A stretch of 33,288 nt of DNA. It comes from an uncultured Pseudorhodobacter sp. (GTDB taxonomy: Bacteria > Pseudomonadota > Alphaproteobacteria > Rhodobacterales > Rhodobacteraceae). The position numbers and the translations under genes were made by a program. A model generated the notes under the pieces. It made no database searches. It saw only the letters and a list, made by a program, of their open reading frames with translations, and was not told where the DNA came from. This document shows, piece after piece, positions 1 to 7,586 of this stretch. Within the stretch, counting starts at the first letter, position 1. Each line of letters begins with the position of its first letter. Location of the stretch: the NCBI GenBank assembly GCA_913062925.1, contig CAJXWJ010000041.1, forward strand, positions 1-33,288, given 5' to 3'.

Positions 1-2
1 AC

Positions 3-608
3 CTTGGGTTTATGACATCAGACCGGATGGCGCAGTTCCCTTCGCATATCCATGCCATCTCGCCGATGCTGACGTTGCAGGGTGCTGTGGCGCATTGCGA
101 TATGCCGGTCAGCACTGGCCCCACGATGCTGCTGCCATTTTCGCAGCAGTTTTTCGAAGGCTATCTGGCCTTTGCGCGCCCCGAGTTTCAGGCCTATTTC
201 GCGCAGCATTTTGTGCAACTGCCGCTGGAAAAGGGCGATTTGCTGTTCTTCAACCCCGCTGTGATGCATGGCGCGGGCACCAATCACACAACCGACCGCT
301 TTCGCATGGTGAACCTGTTGCAAGTCTCTTCTGCCTTTGGCCGGGCGATGGAAACGGTCGATCGCAGTAAAATGGTGCGCGCGCTTTATCCGGTGCTGCA
401 AACGGCTGTTGGGGTGAATGTCGCCAATGTCATTGCGGCTTCGGCCGAGGGCTATCCCTTTCCGACCAATCTGGACAACAACCCGCCCATCGGTGGCATC
501 GCGCCAAAGTCGCAGGCGCAGTATATGCAGCAGGCCCTGGCCGCGGGCCAAACGGCGGCAGAGTTCGTCGCCCAAATCGACGCGCTTGATGCCATGAACA
601 AATCATAG
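3..608 (+). CDS. Phytanoyl-CoA dioxygenase (PhyH) family Fe(II)/2-oxoglutarate oxygenase, 5' partial
   Basis: The C-terminal part of a non-haem Fe(II)/2-oxoglutarate dioxygenase of the PhyH family. The frame is open to the window edge, and the His-x-Asp iron-binding motif expected upstream is not present, so the gene almost certainly begins outside the window and the ATG at 12 is probably internal. What remains has the family's back half: a stretch reading FFNPAVMHGAGTN, whose His is the likely third iron ligand, followed by DRFRMVNLLQVS, whose Arg would bind 2-oxoglutarate. The family hydroxylates small molecules or acyl-CoAs. The stop lies 8 bases before the SDR gene, so the two are probably co-transcribed. 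They converge on the sugar transporter operon, so they may modify the same imported compound. That link is inference. Confidence 0.8.
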   Translation, partial: LGFMTSDRMAQFPSHIHAISPMLTLQGAVAHCDMPVSTGPTMLLPFSQQFFEGYLAFARPEFQAYFAQHFVQLPLEKGDLLFFNPAVMHGAGTNHTTDRFRMVNLLQVSSAFGRAMETVDRSKMVRALYPVLQTAVGVNVANVIAASAEGYPFPTNLDNNPPIGGIAPKSQAQYMQQALAAGQTAAEFVAQIDALDAMNKS

Positions 609-616
609 GAGCCATA

Positions 617-1429
617 ATGAACCGTATTGACGGAAAAATTGCGCTGATCACCGGAGGCACGCAGGGATTGGGTGCGGCGATTGCGCGGCTTTTTGTGCAG
701 GCAGGGGCTGCGGGAATTGCACTTGTTGGCCGCGATCAGGCGAAGGGAGAGGCGCTTGCCCAAAGCATTAGCGCCGAAAGCGGTGTGCCCGTCGTGATGA
801 TCGCGGCGGATTTGGCCGAGATTGCCGCCGTGCAGCGGGTGGTGCCTGCGGTGGTGGCGCGGTTTGGTCAGATTGATATTTTGGTCAATGCCGCAGGGCT
901 AACCGACCGTGGCAATCTGTTTAACACCGCACCCGAGCTGTTTGACCAGATGTTTGCCGTCAATGTCCGCGCGCCGTTTTTCCTGATGCAGGATGCCGCC
1001 AAAGATATGGCGCGCAGAGCGACTGAGGGGCGGATCGTCAATATAGGCTCGGCTTCGGCCCGCGCGGGGCAACCCTTTTTGGCAGCCTATAGCGCGTCAA
1101 AAGCCGCCCTCTCGACGCTGACACGCAACTCTGGCTTTGCGCTGATGCGCAATCGCGTCAGGGTCAATCAGCTGGATATCGGCTGGATGCTGTCAGACCA
1201 CGAAAAGACGATCCAGCTGCAAGAGTCTGGAGACCCCGATTGGCAAGCAAAGGCAGAGGCGGGCCTGCCGTTCGGCCGGCTTTTGGATCCGGCCGAAGTG
1301 GCAAAGGCGGTGCTGTGGCTGGCATCAGACGACAGCGGCATGATGACAGGATCGGTCGTGCATTTCGATCAGTCGGTCTGGGGTGGCTATGACGGTCAAG
1401 CCCCTGCACCGGCGCAGCTGCTCGCGTGA
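617..1429 (+). CDS. Short-chain dehydrogenase/reductase (SDR) family oxidoreductase
   Basis: A 270-residue classical SDR, the usual length. It has the Rossmann nucleotide motif TGGTQGLG at residues 12-19, NAAG at 91-94, the active-site Ser at about 145 and the catalytic YSASK pair (Tyr158, Lys162). It should be a cytosolic NAD(P)-dependent alcohol or polyol dehydrogenase. The substrate cannot be read from sequence, though close relatives often act on sugars or cyclitols. The start is supported by an AGGAG-like site just upstream of ATG 617. It follows the PhyH-type dioxygenase by 8 bases and ends 18 bases from the convergent ABC ATPase gene. A role in oxidising an inositol-like product of the neighbouring locus is inferred from context only. 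Confidence 0.9.
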   Translation: MNRIDGKIALITGGTQGLGAAIARLFVQAGAAGIALVGRDQAKGEALAQSISAESGVPVVMIAADLAEIAAVQRVVPAVVARFGQIDILVNAAGLTDRGNLFNTAPELFDQMFAVNVRAPFFLMQDAAKDMARRATEGRIVNIGSASARAGQPFLAAYSASKAALSTLTRNSGFALMRNRVRVNQLDIGWMLSDHEKTIQLQESGDPDWQAKAEAGLPFGRLLDPAEVAKAVLWLASDDSGMMTGSVVHFDQSVWGGYDGQAPAPAQLLA

Positions 1430-1447
1430 TCCTAGCCCCGCCAGCAG

Positions 1448-2212
1448 TTACAGATCGCTGTCGGGGTTGCCTTTGACGCCGGTGATATAGCTTACAATAT
1501 CATTGCCATCGGTCTCGCCCTTGTTCAGCGAGGCGACAATGCGGCCGCGCCGAAATACCACGATGCGGTCCACCAGATCAAACACTTGCCGCAGGTTATG
1601 GCTGACCAAGATCAGCGGCACGCCGCGCGCCTTCAGCCCGCGAATGATGTTTTCGACCTGCGCGGTTTCCTGCACCCCCAAGGCCGCCGTCGGCTCGTCC
1701 ATGATCACCAGTTTGCTGGCAAAAGCGGCGGTGCGGGCAATCGCCACACATTGCCGCTGCCCGCCTGACATATTGCGGATCGGGTTGTCGACATTGGGGA
1801 TTTTAACCGCGGTGGTCTTCAAAGCCTCGAGTGTGCGTGCGCGCATCGCCTTGCGGTCCAGAATCGAGAACGGCCCCAGCCGCAGCTTGAACAATTCGCG
1901 CCCCAAAAACAGGTTTGACGGCACATCCAGATCATCGGCCAAAGCCAAGGTCTGAAACACGGTTTCGATACCGGCTTCGCGCGCTTCAAGCGGGCCTGCG
2001 TGGCTGACGGGCTGACCGTCGAAATAGATCTCGCCGGCGCTGCGCTGCTCGACGCCGGTGATCTGGCGCACGAAGGTGGATTTGCCAGCGCCATTGTCGC
2101 CCACCACGGCCACATGCTCGCCCGGGCGCAGGGTGAAATCGGCACTCTCTAGCGCATGCACGCCGCCGTAGCGTTTGGTCAGGCCGCGGGTCTCTAGGAT
2201 GAATTCGCTCAT
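1448..2212 (-). CDS. Sugar ABC transporter ATP-binding protein, FrcA/ribose-inositol type
   Basis: A 254-residue ABC ATPase of the carbohydrate uptake CUT2 class. The Walker A motif GDNGAGKST is at residues 38-46, the signature MSGGQRQ at about 148-154, Walker B LVIMDEPTAAL at about 168-178 and the switch His in VSHN near 205. It has one nucleotide-binding domain, as in FrcA of rhizobia, not the tandem duplicated form of RbsA or MglA, so it would work as a homodimer. It is the last gene of the minus-strand transporter operon, starting 2 bases after the permease stop. Together with the permease and binding protein it forms a complete importer, probably for a monosaccharide or cyclitol. Confidence 0.92.
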   Translation of the reverse strand: MSEFILETRGLTKRYGGVHALESADFTLRPGEHVAVVGDNGAGKSTFVRQITGVEQRSAGEIYFDGQPVSHAGPLEAREAGIETVFQTLALADDLDVPSNLFLGRELFKLRLGPFSILDRKAMRARTLEALKTTAVKIPNVDNPIRNMSGGQRQCVAIARTAAFASKLVIMDEPTAALGVQETAQVENIIRGLKARGVPLILVSHNLRQVFDLVDRIVVFRRGRIVASLNKGETDGNDIVSYITGVKGNPDSDL

Positions 2213-2214
2213 AA

Positions 2215-3285
2215 TTATGCCCTAGCCCGCCCTTGTTGCCGATATTGGTCCAGCACAACTGCACCGACGATAATCGCGCCTTTCACCATTTCTTGGTAAT
2301 AGGCATCCAGCTTTAGAAAAGTGAAGCCCGAGATAATCACGCCAAAGATCAGCGCGCCAATCACCGTGCCAAGGATCGAGCCGCGCCCGCCTTGCAGCGA
2401 CACGCCACCAATCACCGCCATAGCGATGGCGTCCAATTCATACATCACGCCCATATTGGCCTGCGCGGTCTGTCCCTTGGAGGAGACCACCACCGCCGCA
2501 AGGGAGGCAAGCGCCGAGGCGATCACATAGACCAGCACCTTATGGCGATCGACATTGATCCCCGACATGCGGGTGGCTTGTTCATTGGATCCAATGGCAT
2601 AGCTGTGCTTGCCATATTTTGTGTAGGTCATCAGCAGGTGAAACAACACCGCAAGCCCAACAAAGATGATCACCGGATTCATGCCGCGCCCAATGGCGTT
2701 ATAGCCTTCGGTCGGGAAGGAAATCGGATTGCCGTTCGACCACCAACGCGCAAAGCCGCGCGCCGAGACCATCATGCCCAAGGTGGCAATAAAGGGCGGG
2801 ATTTTTGTGTAAGCGATCAGTGCGCCATTGATCAGACCGGCCAGAACGCCCACCGTCATGCCGATCAAAACTGGCAAGATCACGGGCAAATCCATTGCCC
2901 AATCGCCAAAAATCGCCTTTGGATTGGGATTTCCATTCACCAAAGCGGTCTGGGCAAAGCTCATCGCGACCATGGCCGAGGCCCCAACAATCGAGCCCGA
3001 CGACAGATCAATGCCGCCGGTAATAATCACCTGCGTCACGCCAAGGGCAATGATGCCCACGGTGGCCACCTGCAAAATGATGATCGACAAGCGAGCGGTG
3101 TTGAACATGCCTTCAACATTCTCGCGGGTGTTGAACAGAAAACTATCGCCCACCATGATGCGCCCCAGCAGCTCAAAAGCCACCACGATAATCACAAAGG
3201 CAATAAAAACGTTCAATTCCGGCGGGCGTGCTTTTTTGCTTGGATCGTATTTTAGGCCGCCTAGGCCATGCGTCGGTGTGGACAC
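2215..3285 (-). CDS. Sugar ABC transporter permease, FrcC/RbsC type
   Basis: A 356-residue inner-membrane permease of the BPD_transp_2 (ribose/xylose/inositol) family. It has many hydrophobic segments and the family's GGIDLSSGSIVGASAM stretch after TM3-4, plus the AVIGGVSLQGGRGSILGT loop near the C-terminus that contacts the ATPase. The N-terminus is a cytoplasmic Lys/Arg-rich tail before the first membrane span at about residue 27. A strong AGGAGG-like site lies just upstream of the start (reverse strand of 3293-3298). The gene follows the binding protein after about 100 bases that hold two stem-loops, and is nearly fused to the ATPase gene. A homodimeric permease is expected. Confidence 0.92.
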   Translation of the reverse strand: MSTPTHGLGGLKYDPSKKARPPELNVFIAFVIIVVAFELLGRIMVGDSFLFNTRENVEGMFNTARLSIIILQVATVGIIALGVTQVIITGGIDLSSGSIVGASAMVAMSFAQTALVNGNPNPKAIFGDWAMDLPVILPVLIGMTVGVLAGLINGALIAYTKIPPFIATLGMMVSARGFARWWSNGNPISFPTEGYNAIGRGMNPVIIFVGLAVLFHLLMTYTKYGKHSYAIGSNEQATRMSGINVDRHKVLVYVIASALASLAAVVVSSKGQTAQANMGVMYELDAIAMAVIGGVSLQGGRGSILGTVIGALIFGVIISGFTFLKLDAYYQEMVKGAIIVGAVVLDQYRQQGRARA

Positions 3286-3314
3286 AAATTTTCCTCCTGT
3301 TGTCGTCTTTTGGG

Positions 3315-3337
3315 TCTGGCGGCTGAAGTTCGCCAGA
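3315..3337 (-). terminator. Second stem-loop between binding protein and permease genes
   Basis: A perfect 7-base inverted repeat, TCTGGCG (3315-3321) and CGCCAGA (3331-3337), with a 9-base loop. It can be extended by about two pairs, one of them G-U. It sits downstream of the stronger hairpin at 3343-3368 and has no U-tract. It may act as an mRNA-stabilising or processing stem. Confidence 0.45.
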
Positions 3338-3342
3338 TCCAG

Positions 3343-3368
3343 AAAAAGGGCGACGCACTGCGCCGCCC
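3343..3368 (-). terminator. Intrinsic terminator-like hairpin after the binding-protein gene
   Basis: On the minus strand, GGGCGGCGC (3368-3360) pairs with GCGTCGCCC (3356-3348) around an AGT loop. This gives 9 pairs with one G-U, and a TTTTT run (3347-3343) follows directly. It is 17 bases past the binding-protein stop and lies inside the operon, before the permease. Known ABC operons use such hairpins as partial terminators or 3' stabilisers so that the binding protein is made in excess. That role is inferred here. Confidence 0.65.
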
Positions 3369-3384
3369 CTCCCTTCTGCTTGGC

Positions 3385-4326
3385 TTAGTTCTTGTTCAGG
3401 AAGTCTGCGACATTGGCAGAGGTTACCAGCTGGAACGGAATATAGACCTTTTGCTCGACAGCTTCGCCCTTGCTGAGTTTAATCGCCGCCTCAAGCGCAC
3501 CCGCACCTTGGCCTGCGGCGTCTTGGAACACGGTCACATCCTGATCGCCGGCCTGCATCGCAACCAAAGCGTCTTGGGTGGCGTCAACACCGCCGACCAC
3601 AACGGATGCCATGTCGATGCCCGCAGCTTTCATCGCCTGAATGGCACCAATCGCCATCTCGTCGTTGTTGGCGATCACACCATCAAAGGGCGCACCCGAA
3701 GACAGCCAGTTGGTCATCAGCGACTGAGCTTGGTCGCGCGACCAATTGGCGGTCTGCTCGTCGAGGATTGTCAGCTCGACCGCGCATTTACCAGCGGCCA
3801 TCACATCATGGATGTCAGCGGTGCGCTGCACGGCAGCTTGGTTGGAAAGCTCGCCCATCATGACGTAAACGCTGGCCTTGTCCTTGCCAGCTTCTTTCAG
3901 CTGACGGCATACTTCGATGGTCTCCAAAGTGCCCGAGTCAACTTCGTTCGAGGCTACAAAAGCCTGATTGTCTGGCAAAGTATCGACGTTGATCGGCTGA
4001 CGGTTGACATAGACCAGCGGGATATTGGCCGCCGCTGCCGCATCGGTCATCGCTTGGGTGGCCGAGGTGTCAACCGGATTGACGATAATCGCCGAGACGC
4101 CCGAGGCGATAAAATTGTTGATCTGGTCCAATTGCTTGGCCACATCATTCTTGGCGTCTTCGATCTGTAGCTCGACGCCAAGCTCTTTGCCTTTGGCATC
4201 CATGCCATTGCGCAAAACGGTCAGAAAGTTGTCGTCAAACAGCGCCATCGAAACACCGATGCCACCCGCCATAGCGCTTGTGCTCATCAAAGCTGCAAAG
4301 CCTGCGATCATAAGGGTCTTTTTCAT
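3385..4326 (-). CDS. Periplasmic sugar-binding protein, ribose/inositol/rhizopine (MocB-like) type
   Basis: A 313-residue class-B (Peripla_BP_4) substrate-binding protein. I chose the ATG at 4326 (MKKTLMIAGFA) because GGAGGAGAGAG precedes it; a GTG five codons upstream is less likely. A Sec signal peptide ends at about STSAMA-GG. The mature start GIGVSMALFDDNFLTVLRNG, the FIASGVSAIIVNPVD segment and the GGVDATQDAL segment resemble, from memory, rhizobial inositol and rhizopine binding proteins, so a cyclitol ligand is a reasonable guess. It would deliver its ligand to the permease and ATPase encoded downstream. The upstream neighbour is an IolI/MocC-like isomerase, which supports the cyclitol idea. 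Ribose, xylose or a related sugar remains possible. Confidence 0.88.
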   Translation of the reverse strand: MKKTLMIAGFAALMSTSAMAGGIGVSMALFDDNFLTVLRNGMDAKGKELGVELQIEDAKNDVAKQLDQINNFIASGVSAIIVNPVDTSATQAMTDAAAAANIPLVYVNRQPINVDTLPDNQAFVASNEVDSGTLETIEVCRQLKEAGKDKASVYVMMGELSNQAAVQRTADIHDVMAAGKCAVELTILDEQTANWSRDQAQSLMTNWLSSGAPFDGVIANNDEMAIGAIQAMKAAGIDMASVVVGGVDATQDALVAMQAGDQDVTVFQDAAGQGAGALEAAIKLSKGEAVEQKVYIPFQLVTSANVADFLNKN

Positions 4327-4349
4327 GTCTCTCTCCTCCACAATTCGGT

Positions 4350-4395
4350 GTCCGGCACACCTTTTCTCCCCGCCGGACCGCCCGCTTAGGGCGGT
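4350..4395 (-). terminator. Paired stem-loops between isomerase and binding-protein genes
   Basis: Two adjoining inverted repeats fill the 73-base gap. GTCCGGC (4350-4356) pairs with GCCGGAC (4372-4378), and ACCGCCC (4377-4383) pairs with GGGCGGT (4389-4395) around GCTTA. The two stems share bases 4377-4378, so they may be alternatives. Neither has a U-tract on the transcribed strand. They could tune expression between the enzyme and transporter genes. Confidence 0.45.
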
Positions 4396-4399
4396 ATTC

Positions 4400-5209
4400 C
4401 TACGCGCTGGCGATACCTGCGCGGATGAATTCCATTGAAGCCGCCAAAGCTGGTTTGGGGGCGGTTAGGTCGTGAACCTGTTTTGAAAACGGCTCGTAGC
4501 TGATCGGGCCGCGATATCCTGCCGCCACCAGCGCGCGGATCTGCGCCACATTGCCCAGCAAATCATCACCATCGACCAAGACGCGGTGTTCGTCGCGCAT
4601 GTCACTAAGGTAGATCGGATCTTTGACGCCAGAGACATGCACGATTCCGGTCATCTCGGCATAGATCGGACCGCCGCCTGCCAAAGCGTGGTGAAAGGTG
4701 TCATGCACCATAAAATAGGTGCCTTGCCCGCCAACCGCATCGATAGCTTGGGCCAGAACATCCTTATAACGAAGACTGCACACCTCAAACCCCAAGGGTT
4801 CCACCATGGCCTTCAAGCCGTGATGACGCAGCATCGGCAGCAGCTCGCGCAGCGCGGTCTGCGTCACCGCCAAACTGTCGGCGCGCGCGGTTGCCACATT
4901 GTCGTTGCGCGGGATCAGGCTGATCGCCTCGGCCCCTGCGGCGACAGCGATTTTCATCAGCGCTTCGGCCTCGGCGCGTTTGGCCTCGGACCAATCGTTG
5001 AACATCTTGACCTCGGCCAAAGCCAGAAAACGCAGCCCCAAAGCCTTTACCGCAGCGCCCACATCCGCCGGATCATCGCCGCCAAACAGCGGACCTTGCA
5101 GATCATTGCGAAATTCAACCCCAACACAGCCCAGATCCTTGGCCAGCGCCAAGAAAGACTGCCAACCCAAGCTGGGGGTGGTCATATGGTTCAGCGCAAA
5201 AGGCAGCAT
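4400..5209 (-). CDS. Sugar phosphate isomerase/epimerase-like TIM-barrel protein, IolI/MocC-like
   Basis: A 269-residue AP-endonuclease-2-like TIM barrel, the family of IolE, IolI, MocC and hydroxypyruvate isomerase. The four expected metal ligands can be placed: Glu137 (MVEPLG), Asp170 (MVHDTFHH), His191 (GIVHVSG) and Glu239 (SYEPF). The LALAEVKMFND segment near residue 62 resembles the LALNALVFFNN region of 2-keto-myo-inositol isomerase IolI as I remember it. It should be a soluble metal-dependent isomerase or epimerase acting on a keto-cyclitol or ketose. It is the first gene of the minus-strand operon after the regulator, 73 bases before the binding protein. IolI is the best guess, but IolE/MocC-type dehydratases share the fold. 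Confidence 0.8.
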   Translation of the reverse strand: MLPFALNHMTTPSLGWQSFLALAKDLGCVGVEFRNDLQGPLFGGDDPADVGAAVKALGLRFLALAEVKMFNDWSEAKRAEAEALMKIAVAAGAEAISLIPRNDNVATARADSLAVTQTALRELLPMLRHHGLKAMVEPLGFEVCSLRYKDVLAQAIDAVGGQGTYFMVHDTFHHALAGGGPIYAEMTGIVHVSGVKDPIYLSDMRDEHRVLVDGDDLLGNVAQIRALVAAGYRGPISYEPFSKQVHDLTAPKPALAASMEFIRAGIASA

Positions 5210-5310
5210 TTAGATCAAACTCCAGAGAATCGCCGGAACGCCCGACAATATGGAATTGTTATTCTATTATTCAGGTCGAGCAATTATAAAGTTCTGCGAC
5301 GAAATTCAGT

Positions 5311-5329
5311 CTTGATGGTTTTTGACGAA
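5311..5329. promoter_or_regulatory. Candidate operator, copy 1 of a 19-base element
   Basis: The element CTTGATGGTTTTTGACGAA matches 16 of 19 bases of the copy at 6402-6420, in the same orientation. It lies upstream of the isomerase gene that starts at 5209 and just beyond the lacI stop. Its presence in two promoter regions of the locus makes it a candidate binding site for the LacI-type regulator. LacI operators are usually palindromic and this one is only weakly so. Confidence 0.45.
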
Positions 5330-5347
5330 TTTTGGCATTCTGAGAGA

Positions 5348-6373
5348 TTAAAGCGACTCTGCCACATGCAAATCGGGGGGAAGGAAAAACTGTGCCGTGC
5401 CTTGCACTTGCCCTTCTTGCCGCAGGCTTACCATTTTGGCTACGACAAAGCGGCAGAGTTTTTCCAGCGGTGTGTCAATCACCATAGCCACAAGACCCTC
5501 TGCCAGCCCCGCGCGGCTGTCTGGGGTCAGCGCCGAGACGATGATCGGCACACGCTTGACCAGAGGCGTTTCGCGCATCGCCGCCATCGCCCCCTCCATG
5601 CCGCCGCCCGCCACATAAATGCCGCGCAGCTTGGGTTGCCGTGCCACAAGCCCCAAAGTTGCATCATAGGTCAATTGGCGCGTCTCAAGATTAACCAAAG
5701 GATCAAGCACCGTCAGATGCGGCGCGCATTCGCGCAGATAACCACGAAAACCGGTTTCCCGCAGATCATGACCGTGCCAGCGGTGGCCGCCGACAAAGAT
5801 TGCCATCACCCCCGGCTCGGGTGAGAGCGTCGCCATCAACCAGCCCGCGGTGCGACCAACCTTCAGATTGTTTAGCCCAACATAGCCCGCGCGCGCGCCT
5901 TGCGCGAAATCGGACAGCAGAGAAAACACCGGCAGGCCCTGCGCGCGCAGATCCTCCACCGCCGCCGAAACCTCGGGGTGGTTGACCGAGGTAGCGGCCA
6001 AAACATCGCAGCGCCCCGCCATGGCGCGCAGATGTCCGGCCATCTCGCTTGGCGCTTGGCTTGCCGAAAACTCCAGCACCAACTCGGCCTGCACTCCAAC
6101 CGCTTGCGTGACGGCAAGGGCAATTTCTTCGGCAAAAGCCTTATAGAAATCCTGCCCCTGCTTGTGCAAAAGCACTCCGATCCGACACCTTGGCAGATCT
6201 GCGGCCTGCGGCAACAACCGTCTTGCGGCTGGATGGCCAATGCGTTGCGCGGCCTCGGCCACACGCACCCGCGTGTCGTCGCGCACCGCCTCTCGGCCAT
6301 TCAGAACCCGATCCACCGTCGCCACTGAAACCCCCGCCGCCGCGGCCAAATCCACCATGCCCATGCGCTTCAT
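5348..6373 (-). CDS. LacI-family transcriptional regulator
   Basis: A 341-residue regulator with an N-terminal LacI helix-turn-helix (VDLAAAAGVSVATVDRVLNG, residues about 7-26) and a periplasmic-binding-protein-like ligand domain from about residue 57 (CRIGVLLHKQGQDFYKAF). The VDRVLN recognition helix is typical of the subgroup whose ligand domain resembles CUT2 sugar-binding proteins, which fits the adjacent CUT2 transporter. The ATG at 6373 has a GAGAGGG site upstream; a TTG two codons earlier is possible. It stands between the isomerase-transporter operon and the divergent oxygenase operon, so it probably controls both in response to the transported substrate or its product. The shared 19-base element supports this. 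Confidence 0.9.
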   Translation of the reverse strand: MKRMGMVDLAAAAGVSVATVDRVLNGREAVRDDTRVRVAEAAQRIGHPAARRLLPQAADLPRCRIGVLLHKQGQDFYKAFAEEIALAVTQAVGVQAELVLEFSASQAPSEMAGHLRAMAGRCDVLAATSVNHPEVSAAVEDLRAQGLPVFSLLSDFAQGARAGYVGLNNLKVGRTAGWLMATLSPEPGVMAIFVGGHRWHGHDLRETGFRGYLRECAPHLTVLDPLVNLETRQLTYDATLGLVARQPKLRGIYVAGGGMEGAMAAMRETPLVKRVPIIVSALTPDSRAGLAEGLVAMVIDTPLEKLCRFVVAKMVSLRQEGQVQGTAQFFLPPDLHVAESL

Positions 6374-6401
6374 CGTCAAACCCTCTCAGCTTTTGCCGAA
6401 G

Positions 6402-6420
6402 CATGATGATATTTGACGAA
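6402..6420. promoter_or_regulatory. Candidate operator, copy 2 of the 19-base element
   Basis: CATGATGATATTTGACGAA, 16 of 19 identical to the copy at 5311-5329, lies in the 127-base divergent region between the LacI gene and the MocD-like gene. An inverted TCGTCAAA also overlaps the lacI start (6373-6380), forming a spaced inverted repeat with TTTGACGA at 6412-6419. A repressor bound here could act on both divergent promoters. Confidence 0.45.
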
Positions 6421-6500
6421 AAACTACAAGCTCCGCGTTGCCGGATTTTGGAATTTACGTTCTATTGTCTTTAGACTTTTGACAGCAGCGAGAACACCAA

Positions 6501-7577
6501 ATGGCGAAACGCGATTACAATTTGCTTGGGCCGGATGGCGTGCGGGCGGTGGAAACAGGGCTTGCGGCGGCCGAGTGGTATCACAGCGAGGTGCCGCGCA
6601 AAGTGATGAAGCAGCTGATGCAACGCTCTGACGGACCAGCCCTGCGCGACACGGCTTTGCTTTACGCCCTTATGATCAGCTTTGCGACAGCGGGCGTTTT
6701 GCTTTGGCCCAGCGCCTGGTCACTGCCATTTTGGCTGGCTTATGGCGTGCTCTACGGCTCGGCCTCGGACAGCCGCTGGCATGAAACCTCGCATGGCACG
6801 GCATTCAAAACCGCTTGGATGAACGCAGTGGTCTATCAGATTGCTTGCTTTATGATTGTGCGCAATCCGGTCAGTTGGCGCTGGAGCCACGCGCGCCACC
6901 ATACCGACACCTATATCGTCGGGCGCGACCCCGAGGTGGCGATCATGCGCCCACCTGTGCTGTTCAAACTGATCGGCAACTTCTTTGGGTTGTTTGATGC
7001 CTATGCGGGCTGGTCGCGGATGCTGCTGAACGCGGCGGGGCGGCTCGGCGCCGAAGAAGCAAGCTATATTCCGGCAAGCGAGGCTGCGAAAGTCATCTTT
7101 GTGGCGCGTATCTGGACGCTGATCTATGCCGCCACCCTTGTGCTTGCGCTGATCTTGCACAGCATTTTACCCTTTATGGTGATCGGCCTGCCACGACTTT
7201 ATGGCGCTTGGCATCATGTGATGACCGGGCTTTTGCAGCATGGCGGTTTGGCCGATAACGTCACCGATCATCGGCTGAATTCGCGCACCGTCTATATGAA
7301 CCCGATCTCGCGATTTATCTATTGGAACATGAACTACCATATCGAACACCACATGTTTCCGATGGTGCCCTATCACGCGCTGCCCGCACTGCATGCGCTG
7401 ATCAAACACGATCTGCCCGCGCCAAGTCGCTCGATCTTTGCGGCTTATGCCGAGATGTGGCCCGCGCTGCGGCGGCAATTGCACAATGAAGAGTATTTTC
7501 TGCGCCGCGATCTGCCCACCAGTGCCATGCCTTACCGTGAAGATTTCCACAAAAGCGCCCTGGGCGCTGCCGAATAG
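6501..7577 (+). CDS. Fatty-acid-desaturase-superfamily di-iron membrane oxygenase, MocD-like
   Basis: A 358-residue integral membrane di-iron enzyme. The three His boxes are clear: HETSH (94-98), HARHH (130-134) and HIEHH (within YHIEHHMFP, 280-284). There are also accessory His in WHHVMTGLLQHGG near 238-247. Hydrophobic pairs lie at about 50-90 and 205-230. The superfamily covers desaturases, alkane hydroxylases and MocD, which with ferredoxin MocE is linked to demethylation of the rhizopine 3-O-methyl-scyllo-inosamine. The gene begins the plus-strand operon divergent from lacI and is followed 9 bases later by a MocE-family ferredoxin, so a MocD-like oxygenase is the best reading. Its substrate could still be a lipid or another methylated compound. 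Confidence 0.87.
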   Translation: MAKRDYNLLGPDGVRAVETGLAAAEWYHSEVPRKVMKQLMQRSDGPALRDTALLYALMISFATAGVLLWPSAWSLPFWLAYGVLYGSASDSRWHETSHGTAFKTAWMNAVVYQIACFMIVRNPVSWRWSHARHHTDTYIVGRDPEVAIMRPPVLFKLIGNFFGLFDAYAGWSRMLLNAAGRLGAEEASYIPASEAAKVIFVARIWTLIYAATLVLALILHSILPFMVIGLPRLYGAWHHVMTGLLQHGGLADNVTDHRLNSRTVYMNPISRFIYWNMNYHIEHHMFPMVPYHALPALHALIKHDLPAPSRSIFAAYAEMWPALRRQLHNEEYFLRRDLPTSAMPYREDFHKSALGAAE

Positions 7578-7586
7578 GAGCCAAAA

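Noticed and set aside
2392-3255. A 287-codon open frame on the plus strand opposite the permease
   Set aside because: It is antisense to a clear permease gene, rich in His, Asn and Arg, and matches no family. It is a GC-codon shadow.
4586-5824. A 412-codon open frame on the plus strand across the isomerase and lacI 3' end
   Set aside because: It crosses two real genes and an intergenic region in antisense and has the His/Arg/Gln-rich composition of a shadow frame.
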